Notes: generated by a model from the sequence alone, not told the origin. Positions 1-8,578 are shown, numbered from the stretch's first letter. The stretch is DNA of 19,576 nt from Brevundimonas sp. (GCF_031082345.1 NZ_JAVHLH010000018.1:1-19576); one strand, 5' to 3'. Program-made: numbers and translations.

Positions 1-5
1 CCAAA

Positions 6-65
6 GGGGGAGGGGGACCATCCGAAGGATGGTGGAGGGGGCGGCGGATGCGCTACCTCTCCCCC
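6..65 (+). repeat. Structured G-run/C-run element with inner hairpin
   Basis: An inner perfect hairpin has arms ACCATCC (17-23) and GGATGGT (27-33) around a GAA triloop. It is flanked on both sides by AGGGGG-type runs. The run at 6-15 can also pair with CCTCTCCCCC at 56-65 (ten pairs, one of them G-U), giving a closed multi-part fold that contains the Shine-Dalgarno-like GGAGGGGG (34-41) and the ATG at 48. Elements of this look are often dispersed between genes in GC-rich alphaproteobacteria, so I think it is a dispersed intergenic repeat. Only one copy is visible here, so repetitiveness is inferred. Confidence 0.45.
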
Positions 66-611
66 ATGATCGACAAGCACGAACTCCGGGCGGCCATGCG
101 GGCGACGCGCAAGCGGCTCACCGGCCTCGCCCCCGAAGCGTCGCTGCGTGCGGCAGAGCATGTTGCAGACCTGCCGCCGGGTGAGACCGTCGCCGTCTAT
201 CGCGCCATCGGCTCCGAACTGGACGCCGAGGCCCTGTCGCTGGCGCTGGCGCGCGCTGGCCGCACCCTCTGCCTGCCGGTGGTCATCGAGCGCGACGCCC
301 CCATGGTCTTCCGCCGCTGGTCGCCCGGCGAGCCGCTCGAACTCGACGAGGCCGGAGTGCCCGCGCCCTTTCCACTCGCCGCGACGGTCATCCCCGACCT
401 GATCGTCACCCCCTTGCTGGCCTTCGACGCCCGCGGCGGCCGGCTGGGGCAGGGGGGCGGTTACTACGACCGGACCTTCGCCGCCTTGTCCGACGCGATC
501 CGCATCGGCTTCGCCTACGCCGGCCAGGAAATGGAAAACCTGCCGCTCGAGCCGCACGATACTCGCCTGCATGGCGTTCTGACCGAGAGGGGCTATAGAG
601 CCGTCCCATGA
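48..611 (+). CDS. 5-formyltetrahydrofolate cyclo-ligase
   Basis: This enzyme (5-FCL, methenyl-THF synthetase) uses ATP to convert 5-formyl-THF to 5,10-methenyl-THF, returning a storage/inhibitory folate to the one-carbon pool that purine synthesis draws on. It is cytosolic. The protein is 187 aa, normal for the family. The C-terminal half carries the signature GQGGGYYDRTF, the phosphate/folate-binding loop of the family. Two starts are possible. ATG 48 has a good ribosome binding site (GGAGGGGG, 6 nt away). The family-like N-terminus (MIDKHELRAAMRATRKRL) begins only at ATG 66, which has no ribosome binding site. The first six residues are encoded by the structured element that precedes the gene. 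Ten bases separate the stop from the next gene, so the two are probably one operon. Function is clear; the start is uncertain. Confidence 0.93.
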   Translation: MRYLSPMIDKHELRAAMRATRKRLTGLAPEASLRAAEHVADLPPGETVAVYRAIGSELDAEALSLALARAGRTLCLPVVIERDAPMVFRRWSPGEPLELDEAGVPAPFPLAATVIPDLIVTPLLAFDARGGRLGQGGGYYDRTFAALSDAIRIGFAYAGQEMENLPLEPHDTRLHGVLTERGYRAVP

Positions 612-621
612 GGCAGACCCT

Positions 622-1443
622 ATGAGACTGGCGTTTTTCGGCGATGTGGTGGGCAAGTCCGGCCGCGACGGCCTGTCCGATCACCTGCCGGCGCTGAAGC
701 GCGACCTGAAGCTCGACTTCGTGGTGGTCAACGCCGAGAACGCCGCTGGCGGCTTCGGCATCACCGAGAACACCGCCCGCGAACTGTTCATGGCCGGGGC
801 CGACTGCCTGACCCTCGGAAATCACAGCTGGGACCAGCGCGAGGCCCTGACCTATATCGTGCGCGAGCCGCGCCTGATCCGACCGCTCAACTACCCCCGC
901 CTGATGGACGCCCCCGGCGCCGGGGCCAATCTGTTCGAGACCCACAGCGGCAAGACCGTTCTGGTCATGAACGTGCTGGGCCGCATCCACATGGACCCGA
1001 TGGACTGCCCGTTCAGCGCGGTCGAGAAGGAGCTGGCGGCCTGTCCCATGGGCGCCGTCGCCGACGCCATCATCGTCGACATGCACTGCGAGGCCACCTC
1101 CGAGAAGATGGCCATGGGCCATTTCTGCGACGGTCGCGCCTCCCTCGTCGTCGGCACCCACACCCACGTCCCCACCGCCGACTGCCAGATCCTGACCGGC
1201 GGCACCGCCTACCAGACCGACGCCGGCGGCTGCTGCGACTACGACAGTGTCATCGGCAACGAGAAGGAAGAGCCCCTGCGGCGCTTCACCACCCGCCTGT
1301 CCGGCGGCCGCTACGTCCCGGCCCACGGACCCGCCACCGTCTGCGGCGTCTATGTCGAGACGGACGACAAAACAGGGCTGGCCACCCGGGTCGAGCCGAT
1401 CCGGGTCGGCGGACGGCTGAGTCAGGCCGTGCCGGCGGTCTAG
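622..1443 (+). CDS. YmdB-family metallophosphoesterase
   Basis: This is a 273-aa calcineurin-like phosphoesterase of the TIGR00282/YmdB family; characterised members hydrolyse 2',3'-cyclic nucleotides such as cAMP phosphodiester analogues. The dinuclear metal ligands are all visible: Asp8 in FFGDVVG, Glu39 and Asn40 in NAENAAGG, Asn67 and the catalytic His68 in LGNHSWD, His155 in VDMHCEA, and His180/His182 in GTHTHVP. The length fits the family, about 255-275 aa. A GAGG ribosome binding site at 610-613 overlaps the stop of the upstream folate gene and lies 8 nt before ATG 622, which suggests co-transcription. There is no signal peptide, so it is cytosolic. The physiological substrate in alphaproteobacteria is not established. 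The identification of the family is secure. Confidence 0.94.
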   Translation: MRLAFFGDVVGKSGRDGLSDHLPALKRDLKLDFVVVNAENAAGGFGITENTARELFMAGADCLTLGNHSWDQREALTYIVREPRLIRPLNYPRLMDAPGAGANLFETHSGKTVLVMNVLGRIHMDPMDCPFSAVEKELAACPMGAVADAIIVDMHCEATSEKMAMGHFCDGRASLVVGTHTHVPTADCQILTGGTAYQTDAGGCCDYDSVIGNEKEEPLRRFTTRLSGGRYVPAHGPATVCGVYVETDDKTGLATRVEPIRVGGRLSQAVPAV

Positions 1444-1526
1444 AGGCCTCCGGGTCACAACCGCTGCGTTGACCGGGTCGAGGCGGTCTGGGCAACCTTC
1501 GACTGGCTTTTCGGGGGGAGGACGCC

Positions 1527-1967
1527 ATGGCGCCAGTAGAGGTCAGCGGTGAGCAGCACGGCCGGTTGCGCAGCTACATTCTCGCCGAGGCGCTTGAGCC
1601 GACGGCGAACTTCGTCCTGCAGGGCCTCGTCTGGCTGACCCTGGCGGTCTTGGTGGTCGTGCTCGTCGACCTCGTCGCTCGAGGCCGCTTCAGAAATATC
1701 TCATCGACCCTGGCGCTGATGCTGGCGGCTCTCGGGCCGCTGCTGGGCGTCTATGGGGCCGCCAATATCCTGATGAGCGCCTCGCTAGACCCGCAGTACA
1801 TGCAGGTTGTTCCCGGCTCCCTTGGCCCTTCCGCGCTGCTGGTCGCAACAGGCATGCTGTGCGGTTGCATAGGGGTGGTGCTGGCCGCGGTGCTCAGGAT
1901 CGTCCCGGCGAAGCGGCGGAGTCCGCTCCCTGAACCGCTCGATCAGCCCCGGGTTACGAGGCCGTAA
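1527..1967 (+). CDS. Small three-TM membrane protein, unknown function
   Basis: I do not recognise this family. The 146-aa product has three hydrophobic segments at about residues 27-50, 60-85 and 95-122, and a basic, proline-containing tail. The N-terminus (about 25 residues) is polar and probably cytosolic. A very strong Shine-Dalgarno sequence (GGGGGGAGG, 1513-1521) sits 5 nt before ATG 1527 and supports both the gene and this start. It follows the phosphoesterase gene by 83 bp on the same strand, so it may be a separate unit. The layout of a polar head plus three helices loosely resembles MotA/TolQ/ExbB-type helices, but I see no motif that supports that. Confidence 0.72.
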   Translation: MAPVEVSGEQHGRLRSYILAEALEPTANFVLQGLVWLTLAVLVVVLVDLVARGRFRNISSTLALMLAALGPLLGVYGAANILMSASLDPQYMQVVPGSLGPSALLVATGMLCGCIGVVLAAVLRIVPAKRRSPLPEPLDQPRVTRP

Positions 1968-2077
1968 CACCTGTTCAACGGCCACAGACCGAACCTGTCG
2001 AAGAGTTAATGGCGCAGCTTGCATCCGCTCGCGCCGCCCGCCGCCTCTCTTCGCGAACATCCTCGCGGAGCATCCAG

Positions 2078-2908
2078 ATGTTGAAAATCTTCGCCGCCGT
2101 CGCGGCCCTTATCCTCCCGACCGCCGCCCTGGCCCAGACCCCGGAGCCCGAACCCGTCGAGGTGATGATCCTCGGCGCCTATCACATGGGCAATCCAGGG
2201 CAGGACCTGCACAACGCCCGGGTCGACCCGGTCACCACGCCGGAGAAACAGGCCCAGCTCGAGGCGGTGGCCGAGGGGCTGGCCCGCTTCCGTCCCACGG
2301 CCGTCGCGGTCGAGCGCATCGCCCGCGACCAGGCGACCATGCTGGACCACCGCTACCCGGCCTTCACCCCGGCCGACCTGCTGACCAACCCGGACGAGCG
2401 GGTCCAGCTCGGCTATCGGCTGGCGCACCGTCTCGGCCTCGACCGCGTCTACGCCATCGATGAGCAGGACCGCGAGGGCCAGCCGTCCTATTTCCCGTTC
2501 GGCGACGTCCAGAGCTGGGCCGAGGCCAACGGCGGCGGCGAGCGGCTCGGCGCCATGCACGGCGAGGTGACCGCCATGCTCGCCGACCTCGAGCGGCGGC
2601 AGGGGACCGAGACGGTCGGCCAGCTGCTGTCCCGCATCAACGCGCCCGAACGGGTGCGGTCGGATCAGGGCTTCTACGCCCGGCTGATGACCTTCGGGGC
2701 CGCCGACGACCAGCTAGGCGCGGTGCTCAACGCCCGCTGGTACGCCCGCAACGCCCAGATCTTCGCCCGCCTGCTGCAGGTCGCCCGGCCGGGAGACCGC
2801 ATCGTGGTGATCTACGGCTCGGGTCACAACTACTGGCTCCGCCAGATGGTCGAGACCATGCCGGGGTACGTGCTGGTGGAGCCGGGCGACTACCTGCCGA
2901 AAAATTGA
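2078..2908 (+). CDS. Exported DUF5694-type protein
   Basis: The 276-aa product begins with a clear Sec signal peptide (MLKIFAAV..., cleavage predicted after ALA, residue 19), so it is probably periplasmic. The mature part opens with VMILGAYHMGNPGQD, then an AVAVERIARDQ block, and near the C-terminus has YGSGHNYWLRQMV. This pattern of an early GxxH, a VE pair and a late GSGH is what I associate with DUF5694 and, more distantly, with the TraB/GumN-like fold. No activity is established for the family to my knowledge. ATG 2078 was chosen over the upstream in-frame ATG 2009 because it starts the signal peptide and has GGAG at 2067-2070, 7 nt upstream. It converges with the phosphatase gene to the right. 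Both products are exported, but no functional link is shown. Confidence 0.85.
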   Translation: MLKIFAAVAALILPTAALAQTPEPEPVEVMILGAYHMGNPGQDLHNARVDPVTTPEKQAQLEAVAEGLARFRPTAVAVERIARDQATMLDHRYPAFTPADLLTNPDERVQLGYRLAHRLGLDRVYAIDEQDREGQPSYFPFGDVQSWAEANGGGERLGAMHGEVTAMLADLERRQGTETVGQLLSRINAPERVRSDQGFYARLMTFGAADDQLGAVLNARWYARNAQIFARLLQVARPGDRIVVIYGSGHNYWLRQMVETMPGYVLVEPGDYLPKN

Positions 2909-3017
2909 TCCGTTCGACAGTGCCGGTTGTCTTGCCTGTACCGGATATCGACGATGTCCCTGAGGGAGATGTCTCGCTTGTCTCGAGGGAAATGTATTGG
3001 TTCGTCGGCCTCGCAGA

Positions 3018-4586
3018 TCAGGCCGGGACCACCCGCCCGTCCCCGCTGGCCACCGCGAAGGTCGCCCGGGTGGTCAGCGTCCCGCCCTTTTCCGACACCT
3101 TGTCCAGCACCTTGAACTCGGTCTGCCAGCGCTCCGGCGTCACGTCGCAGACGGCGTAGCCGCGCTGGGCGTTGTTGAACTTCAGGAACGGATTGTCGGC
3201 CAGGTAGCGGCGGCCGTCGGGCCGCTGGTCGACCCCGTCGCCCGACGAGCTGATCGAGGTGGTGACGAACTCCGTCGCCACCGGCGCGCCCTCGGGATTG
3301 CGGCTGTCGACGTGCAGCTCGCCCGCATAGTTCTGGTGCTCGTCCCCGGTCAGCACGACCGTATTGGCGATGCGCCGGTCGCGCAGGCGGTTCAGCAGCC
3401 GCTGCCGCGGAATGCGGTAACCCGCCCAGGAATCGAGGTTGTAGCCCGGCTCCGGCCCTTCCTTGCGGTCCAGGTCCATCACCATGATCTGCTGCGCCAG
3501 CACTTTCCAGTGGGCGTTGGAGCGCTCCAGGTTCCGGTACAGCCACGCCTCCTGCGCCTCGCCCAGCACCTGCGCCCGCGGGTCCGAGACCCCGTCGCAG
3601 GTCGCAGCCCAGCTGTCGCCGCAGGGCTGGTCGGTGCGGTGCTGCCGGGTGTCGAGCAGGTTCAGATCCAGCAGGTTTCCCCATGAGGCATGGCGATACA
3701 GCTGGATGTCCGATCCGCGCGGGAAGGCCGACCGGCGCAGCGGCATATGCTCGTAGAACGCCTGGGCCGCCGCCTGCCGCCGCAGCAGGAACACCTCCGG
3801 CGGCACGCCGTCGTCGAGGTCCGAGACCCAGTTGTTGGCCACCTCGTGGTCGTCCCAGGTCACGTACCAGGCCGCCGCCGCGTGGCTTGCCTGCAGGTCC
3901 GTGTCCAGCTTGTACTGGGCGTAGCGCCGCCGGTAGTCGTCCAGCGAATAAGTCTCGCCGCCCAGGTGCTGGCGCGGGTTCTCTATGGTCCCGCCCGAGC
4001 CCGTATAGGTCCGGTTGCCCCGCCCCTCGTAGATGTAGTCGCCGTAGCAGTAGACGAAGTCGAAATCCTCGGCCGCCGCCTTGCGGTGGGCGGTGTAGAA
4101 TCCCTGCTCATAGGCCTGACAGCCCAGCACGCCGAAACGGACCCGCCCGACCGACGCGCCCGCCGCCGGGGCGGTCTTGGCCCGGCCCCACGGCGTCCGC
4201 TCGGCGCCGGCGGTGAAGCGGTAGAAATACTCCCGGCCGGGCTCCAGCCCCTCGACCTCGACGTGGACCGCATGGCCCATCTCCGGCCGCGCCACCGCCT
4301 CGCCCTTGCGCGCCACGTTGGAGAAGCCGCGATCCGTCGCCACCTCCCACTTCACTGGAACGGGCGCCGACGGCATGCCGTGGCCGATCTCGAGCGGCCG
4401 GGGGGCTAGCCGCGTCCAGATCACGAACCCGTCCGGGGTCGGATCGCCGGCCGCTATGCCCAGCTGAAACGGATATTCCGCGAACACCGGATCGGCGAGG
4501 GCCTGCCGCCCCGCGCCCAGCGCCACGCCTCCGGCGCCGAGCGCCAGCATCAGACCCCGACGGGAGACGGAGGAGGGAAGGGTCAT
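3018..4586 (-). CDS. phoD: PhoD-family alkaline phosphatase/phosphodiesterase
   Basis: PhoD enzymes are Fe/Ca-dependent phosphodiesterase/monoesterases that release phosphate from organic esters outside the cytoplasm. The 522-aa product has a Tat signal (SRRGLMLALG, Arg9-Arg10, cleavage near ALA-D at residue 31), as the family does. Next come an N-terminal beta domain (about 35-140) and the catalytic domain. The metal/active-site motifs are present: VLGCQ with Cys156, CYGDYIYEG with Asp183 and Tyr186, TWDDHEVANN with Asp245/246 and Asn251, and TGDEHQNY with Asp415-His417. ATG 4586 is preceded by GGAG with an 8-nt gap and starts the Tat signal; the open frame extends further upstream but would bury the signal. 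It lies 55 bp downstream of the lipoprotein gene. I see no obvious Pho box. Confidence 0.95.
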   Translation of the reverse strand: MTLPSSVSRRGLMLALGAGGVALGAGRQALADPVFAEYPFQLGIAAGDPTPDGFVIWTRLAPRPLEIGHGMPSAPVPVKWEVATDRGFSNVARKGEAVARPEMGHAVHVEVEGLEPGREYFYRFTAGAERTPWGRAKTAPAAGASVGRVRFGVLGCQAYEQGFYTAHRKAAAEDFDFVYCYGDYIYEGRGNRTYTGSGGTIENPRQHLGGETYSLDDYRRRYAQYKLDTDLQASHAAAAWYVTWDDHEVANNWVSDLDDGVPPEVFLLRRQAAAQAFYEHMPLRRSAFPRGSDIQLYRHASWGNLLDLNLLDTRQHRTDQPCGDSWAATCDGVSDPRAQVLGEAQEAWLYRNLERSNAHWKVLAQQIMVMDLDRKEGPEPGYNLDSWAGYRIPRQRLLNRLRDRRIANTVVLTGDEHQNYAGELHVDSRNPEGAPVATEFVTTSISSSGDGVDQRPDGRRYLADNPFLKFNNAQRGYAVCDVTPERWQTEFKVLDKVSEKGGTLTTRATFAVASGDGRVVPA

Positions 4587-4641
4587 CGAGGATGCTCCGC
4601 GGTTCAGACGGCGCAGATCTGGCATGGAAATGTGACGGCCG

Positions 4642-5001
4642 TCACTCGCCCGCTGCGGCGGTCGGCTTCCACGCCTGCAGCGCGGCGATTTCGGCCCTGC
4701 GTGTCTCGATGGTTGCCTGGGCCAGCTGGCGAAGGGCGGGGTCGGACGACTCGCGCAGCGACGCCTCGGCCCGGGCGATGGCGGCCCGGTGTTCCTGGAT
4801 GGCGGCCTCGACATAGGCCTGGTCGGGGGCCGACGCCGACCGTCTCGCCTCCATCTCCGCCGTGGTCGGCGTCGCCGCCGCCTGCCGCGCGGCCGAGGCG
4901 TCGCGCAACGCCTGCTCGACCGGATCGCCGCCGCCCTCGCAGCCCATGAGCCCGAACGCGAGACCCGTCATCATTGCCACGGCGGCGAGCCCGCGCCTCA
5001 T
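4642..5001 (-). CDS. Small lipoprotein coupled to purL
   Basis: The 119-aa product starts with a lipoprotein signal peptide: MRRGL, a hydrophobic stretch and a lipobox LMGC with the acceptor Cys21. It should therefore be lipid-anchored in the cell envelope. The mature part is Ala/Glu/Arg-rich with heptad-like spacing, probably one or two alpha-helices or a coiled coil, and ends in a Pro/Ala/Gly tail. I do not recognise a named family. Its ATG overlaps the purL stop in an ATGA (5001-4998), which is typical of translational coupling. The function need not be related to purines; it may simply use the purL transcript. The lipobox and the coupling make it a convincing gene. Confidence 0.82.
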   Translation of the reverse strand: MRRGLAAVAMMTGLAFGLMGCEGGGDPVEQALRDASAARQAAATPTTAEMEARRSASAPDQAYVEAAIQEHRAAIARAEASLRESSDPALRQLAQATIETRRAEIAALQAWKPTAAAGE

Positions 5002-7214
5002 GCCCGGCCTTCGATCCAGTTCGGCATCCAGTTCTCGTGCAGCTCGCGCAGGTGATTCAGCGGCAGGCGGAACAGGTCGCCGTCCGGCCCGCCCGAGGCG
5101 AAGTCGCGCCCCTTGGCCCGGCCGACGACGCTGGCGTGAACGCCGGCCGCCTGCGCCGCCGCGAGGATGTCGGTCACGTCCGGCACGGCCACCAGATAGC
5201 GGGCCTGGTCCTCGCCGAAGAGCAGGATGTGGGCATGCGCCGCCGAGGTTGCGTCCAGGTCGACGCCGACGTCCGAGGCCAGGGCCAGGTCCGCCGCCGC
5301 GCCGATCAGGCCGCCGTCCGACAGGTCGTGCACCACGGTCAGGGCCCCGGCCTCGATCTGGCCGCGCACGAAGTCGCCGGTCTTGCGCTCCAGCGCCAGA
5401 TCGACCGGCGGCGGGGCTCCGTCCTCGCGGCCCAGCACCTCGCGCAGATAGAGGGACGAGCCCAGCTCGCCCACCGTGTCCCCGATCAGCACCAGCACGT
5501 CGCCCTCGTTCATCCCCGCGAAGCCGGTGACCACGTCATAGTTGGTCAGCAGGCCGACCGCGCCGACCGTCGGGGTCGGCGGAATGGCCGCGCCATTGGT
5601 CTCGTTGTAGAGCGACACGTTCCCGCTCACGACCGGGAAGTCCAGCACCCGGCAGGCCTCGGCCATGCCGTCGATGGCGCGGACGATCTGGCCCATGATC
5701 TCGGGCCGCTGCGGATTGCCGAAGTTCAGGTTGTCGGTGATGGCGATGGGGCGCGAGCCGACGGCCGTCAGGTTGCGCCAGGCCTCGGCCACGGCCTGTT
5801 TGCCGCCCTCGTAGGGATCGGCCAACACATAGCGCGGCGTGCAGTCCGAGGTCATGGCCAGACCCTTGTCGGTGCCGTGCACCCGCACCACGCCCGCGTC
5901 GGCGCCCGTGGCCGAGTCCTGCAGGGTGTCGGCCATGACGTGGCGGTCGTACTGCTCCCAGATCCAGCGCTTGGAGGCCATGTCCGGGCAGGTCAGCACC
6001 TTGATCACGGCATCGACCCAGCTGTCCGGCGCCGGGATGGTCTTGGCGTCGAGGCGCGGCTGCAGCTCGGGCTGCACCCACGGCCGGTCGTACAGGGGGG
6101 CGTCGTCGAACAGCGGGGCCAGCGGCACGTCGCACACCGTCTCGCCGTGATGCTTCAGAACCAGCCGCCCGGTGTCGGTGGTGACGCCGATGACGGCGGC
6201 GTCGAGGCCCCACTTTTTGAAGATGCGATAGCCGTCTTCCTCGCGGCCCGGCTTCAGCACGGCCAGCATCCGCTCCTGGCTTTCCGACAGCATCATCTCA
6301 TAGGCCGTCATCCCCTCTTCGCGCTGAGGCACCATGTCCATGTTCAGCTCGATGCCGACCTCGCCCTTGCCGGCCATCTCGACCGACGACGAGGTCAGGC
6401 CCGCCGCGCCCATGTCCTGGATCGCCGCCACGGCGCCCGAGGCCATCAGCTCCAGCGTCGCCTCGATCAGCAGCTTCTCGGCGAAGGGATCGCCCACTTG
6501 CACCGTCGGGCGCTTCTCGTCCGAATCCTCGTCGAACTCGGCCGAGGCCATGGTCGCGCCGTGAATGCCGTCGCGGCCGGTCTTCGACCCGAAATAGACC
6601 ACCGACAGCCCCGGCGCGGGCGCGGCCGAGTAGAACAGGGCGTCGGCCTTGGCCACGCCGACGCACATGGCGTTGACCAGGATGTTGCCGTTATAGCCGG
6701 CGTGGAAATTGGTCTCGCCGCCCACCGTCGGCACGCCGACGCAGTTGCCGTAGCCGCCGATGCCCGAGACCACGCCCTTGACCAGCCGCTTCGACTTCTC
6801 GTGCGACGGGTCGCCGAAGCGCAGGGCGTTCAGCAGCGCCACCGGCCGCGCGCCCATGGTGAAGACGTCGCGCATGATGCCGCCCACGCCGGTCGCCGCG
6901 CCCTGGTAGGGCTCGATGTAGGAGGGGTGGTTATGGCTCTCCATCTTGAAGATGCAGGCGTCGCCGTCGTCGATGTCGATGACCCCGGCGTTCTCGCCCG
7001 GCCCGCAGATCACCCGCGGCCCCTTGGTCGGGAATTTGCCGAGGTGGATCTTCGACGACTTGTACGAGCAGTGCTCGGACCACATCACCGAGAACACGCC
7101 CAGTTCGACCTGGTTGGGTTCTCGCCCCAGCCGGTCGAGGACGACCTGATACTCATTGGGGGCCAGGCCGTATTCGGCGGCCAGTTCGGCCATGGTCTTT
7201 TGCGGAGCGCTCAT
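4998..7214 (-). CDS. purL: FGAM synthetase subunit PurL
   Basis: PurL is the catalytic subunit of phosphoribosylformylglycinamidine synthase, step 4 of de novo purine synthesis. With PurQ (glutaminase) and PurS it converts FGAR, ATP and glutamine to FGAM. At 738 aa it is the small, stand-alone PurL of alphaproteobacteria and Bacillus, not the 1,300-aa fused enzyme. Visible landmarks are [11 protein letters not shown] near residue 50 (active-site His), MESHNHPS (metal/substrate binding), [10 protein letters not shown], the glycine-rich [11 protein letters not shown], and the second AIRS-like half with NLNFGNP and VHDLSDGG. It lies about 2.3 kb downstream of purQ, separated by genes on both strands, whereas purS, purQ and purL are often adjacent. 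AAGG about 9-11 nt upstream supports ATG 7214; a second Met (residue 8) is possible. Confidence 0.98.
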   Translation of the reverse strand: MSAPQKTMAELAAEYGLAPNEYQVVLDRLGREPNQVELGVFSVMWSEHCSYKSSKIHLGKFPTKGPRVICGPGENAGVIDIDDGDACIFKMESHNHPSYIEPYQGAATGVGGIMRDVFTMGARPVALLNALRFGDPSHEKSKRLVKGVVSGIGGYGNCVGVPTVGGETNFHAGYNGNILVNAMCVGVAKADALFYSAAPAPGLSVVYFGSKTGRDGIHGATMASAEFDEDSDEKRPTVQVGDPFAEKLLIEATLELMASGAVAAIQDMGAAGLTSSSVEMAGKGEVGIELNMDMVPQREEGMTAYEMMLSESQERMLAVLKPGREEDGYRIFKKWGLDAAVIGVTTDTGRLVLKHHGETVCDVPLAPLFDDAPLYDRPWVQPELQPRLDAKTIPAPDSWVDAVIKVLTCPDMASKRWIWEQYDRHVMADTLQDSATGADAGVVRVHGTDKGLAMTSDCTPRYVLADPYEGGKQAVAEAWRNLTAVGSRPIAITDNLNFGNPQRPEIMGQIVRAIDGMAEACRVLDFPVVSGNVSLYNETNGAAIPPTPTVGAVGLLTNYDVVTGFAGMNEGDVLVLIGDTVGELGSSLYLREVLGREDGAPPPVDLALERKTGDFVRGQIEAGALTVVHDLSDGGLIGAAADLALASDVGVDLDATSAAHAHILLFGEDQARYLVAVPDVTDILAAAQAAGVHASVVGRAKGRDFASGGPDGDLFRLPLNHLRELHENWMPNWIEGRA

Positions 7215-7263
7215 GGCCGCGCCTTCTAGCCGCAGACGGCGCCCCTGTCAGCCGTCCTCGACG

Positions 7264-7288
7264 GGAACATCGGCGCTGGCCCGCCATT
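7264..7288 (+). promoter_or_regulatory. Candidate EcfG/SigT stress promoter, GGAAC-N16-CATT
   Basis: GGAAC at 7264-7268 is followed after exactly 16 bases by CATT at 7285-7288. The alphaproteobacterial general-stress sigma factor EcfG (SigT in Caulobacter) recognises GGAAC-N16/17-CGTT, so the -35 matches fully and the -10 has one mismatch. It ends 28 bp before ATG 7317 of a small acidic protein, a sensible distance. Assignment is by motif only. Confidence 0.5.
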
Positions 7289-7316
7289 GAGTCCGGCGAA
7301 GCCAATGGAGGCCGCC

Positions 7317-7472
7317 ATGACCGACCAGCCGATCGACCCCGCCGCCACGCCCGAGGACCCGGACGCCCCCGAGATCGCCGCCGACGACGCCGGGGCCAGC
7401 GCCGCCGCCGAGCGGATGAGCAAACACGCGGCCAACGACGACGACGACGCCGTCGACGGAGAGGGCGTCTGA
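7317..7472 (+). CDS. 51-aa acidic disordered protein, unknown function
   Basis: I do not recognise this protein. It has 51 residues, of which 15 are Asp/Glu and only 2 Lys/Arg, with many Ala and Pro and a run of four Asp (41-44). It has no Cys, Trp or aromatic residue and is probably intrinsically disordered and cytosolic. GGAGG at 7307-7311 lies 5 nt before ATG 7317; the in-frame ATG at 7287 is poorer. The stop overlaps the next start as TGATG (7470-7474), so the two are coupled. The N-terminus (MTDQP) resembles that of the acidic protein at 8624 (MTDRP). A candidate EcfG promoter lies just upstream, which suggests a stress-induced role. That is an inference. Confidence 0.72.
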   Translation: MTDQPIDPAATPEDPDAPEIAADDAGASAAAERMSKHAANDDDDAVDGEGV

Positions 7473-7714
7473 TGGCCCGCACCCCCGCCGAGACCGCGCC
7501 GACTCACCCCGACCATCAGCAGATGGACCGCTCCAATGATCCCGAGGTCACCCGGGCGATGGACGAGGCCGCGCCCGAACTGGCCATGGCCAGCCGCCGT
7601 CAGCGCCTGACCGGCTCGGCCGTCGGCGTCGGCAGCGTCGGCTTCGACGAGAGCGGGGCCTTCGACGTCGGCGACCCCGACCACGACCCGCGGGAAATCC
7701 CCGAGGCGGACTAG
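7472..7714 (+). CDS. 80-aa hydrophilic small protein coupled to acidic peptide
   Basis: This 80-aa hydrophilic protein is of no family I recognise. It is rich in Pro, Asp and His at the N-terminus (PTHPDHQQMDRSNDPE), has a small basic patch (ASRRQRL, about residues 41-47), then a Gly/Val/Ser stretch and an acidic C-terminus. There is no signal peptide or membrane helix. ATG 7472 overlaps the stop of the upstream acidic gene by one base (TGATG), so translation is probably coupled and both come from the same candidate stress promoter. Its stop shares a CTAG (7711-7714) with the stop of the convergent membrane-protein gene, so the two genes overlap tail to tail by 4 bp. Confidence 0.72.
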   Translation: MARTPAETAPTHPDHQQMDRSNDPEVTRAMDEAAPELAMASRRQRLTGSAVGVGSVGFDESGAFDVGDPDHDPREIPEAD

Positions 7715-8511
7715 TCCGCGGCCCGTTCGACTCCCGGCCGCAGGCGGAAGGTCAGCACCACCGCCCCGATCAGCACCGCCACGGCGGCCGCCAGGGCGAA
7801 ATAGGCCAGCGGCCCGTTCCGCTCCTGCTCGGCGACGAAGGCGCCCAGCAGGCCCCAGGCGATCGGCAGGGCATAGGCCAGGGTGCGGGTGACCATGCTG
7901 ACGCTCAGTCCCGCCAGCCCCGCCGCCACGATCGCCAGCATCGCCCAGACCGTCGGGCTGATCATCGTCGGCAGGGCGTCGTTCCCCGTCAGCACCGTCA
8001 GCAGGTTCAGCGGCGCCGCCACGGTCAGCCAGCCGGCCAGCAGCGCCAGCGGCCAGACCACCATCATCCGGTCCCGATCCGTCCGGCCCAGAGCCCGGAT
8101 CTCCCGGGCGTTGATGATCATCGGAGCCAGCACGGCGGTCAGCGAGCCAAAGATCAGCACCACGGTCGCCGCTTCCCAGTCGAAGGCCGCCGCGACCACC
8201 CACCAGCCTATGCCGAGGAAGGCGACGACCGACGGCCAGCCGAACCTTTGGATCAGCAGGCTCTCGCCGGTCTGCGGCAGGGCCTGGCGCACCGCATAGA
8301 TCAGCATGCCCAGATAGATCAGCCCCCAGATCGAGAAGGCGTAGCCCGCCACCCTCAGCGTCTCGTCGCTGTCGGCTGAGAACTCGGCCGGCGACTGGCC
8401 CCAACCCATCAGGATCTGGGCCTGGGCGATGACGATGGCGAAGAGGGCGGTGGCCAGGACGATGATCCGGCGCGTCATCTGGGCAGAGGTCGGTCGAAGG
8501 ATCGAGGACAT
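7711..8511 (-). CDS. Polytopic membrane protein, TspO/MBR-like
   Basis: The 266-aa product is an integral membrane protein with about eight hydrophobic segments, starting at about residues 15, 48, 87, 110, 150, 184, 210 and 235. The block FSIWGLIYLGMLIYAVRQ near residue 50 and many Trp residues in or near membrane segments recall tryptophan-rich sensory proteins (TspO/MBR). True TspO has about five helices and 150-170 aa, so at best this is a larger relative. I would not assign a ligand or transport role. ATG 8511 has GGGAG 6-7 nt upstream; the longer upstream frame runs over the promoter of the neighbouring acidic gene. It lies between, and points away from, the stress-promoter genes on the other strand. 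Confidence 0.78.
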   Translation of the reverse strand: MSSILRPTSAQMTRRIIVLATALFAIVIAQAQILMGWGQSPAEFSADSDETLRVAGYAFSIWGLIYLGMLIYAVRQALPQTGESLLIQRFGWPSVVAFLGIGWWVVAAAFDWEAATVVLIFGSLTAVLAPMIINAREIRALGRTDRDRMMVVWPLALLAGWLTVAAPLNLLTVLTGNDALPTMISPTVWAMLAIVAAGLAGLSVSMVTRTLAYALPIAWGLLGAFVAEQERNGPLAYFALAAAVAVLIGAVVLTFRLRPGVERAAD

Positions 8512-8578
8512 GGGGGCTCCCGCCAGCGTGGCTGTTGCGGACTCTACGCGTCCGGGGCCCCCTTGGTTCAATCGGGCC

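Noticed and set aside
1..65. 3' end of a 6S RNA (ssrS), which can precede the 5-FCL gene
   Set aside because: The visible hairpin and G/C runs do not match the 6S closing stem; any 6S gene would lie mostly outside the window, so it cannot be supported.
406..1458. 350-codon minus frame over the YmdB gene
   Set aside because: Low-complexity Gly/Val/Ala/His shadow of a well-supported + strand gene.
4974..7229. Long + strand open frame (751 codons) over purL, rich in His/Arg/Gln/Gly
   Set aside because: Antisense shadow of purL caused by the high-GC codon bias; composition is not protein-like and the minus frame is an unmistakable PurL.
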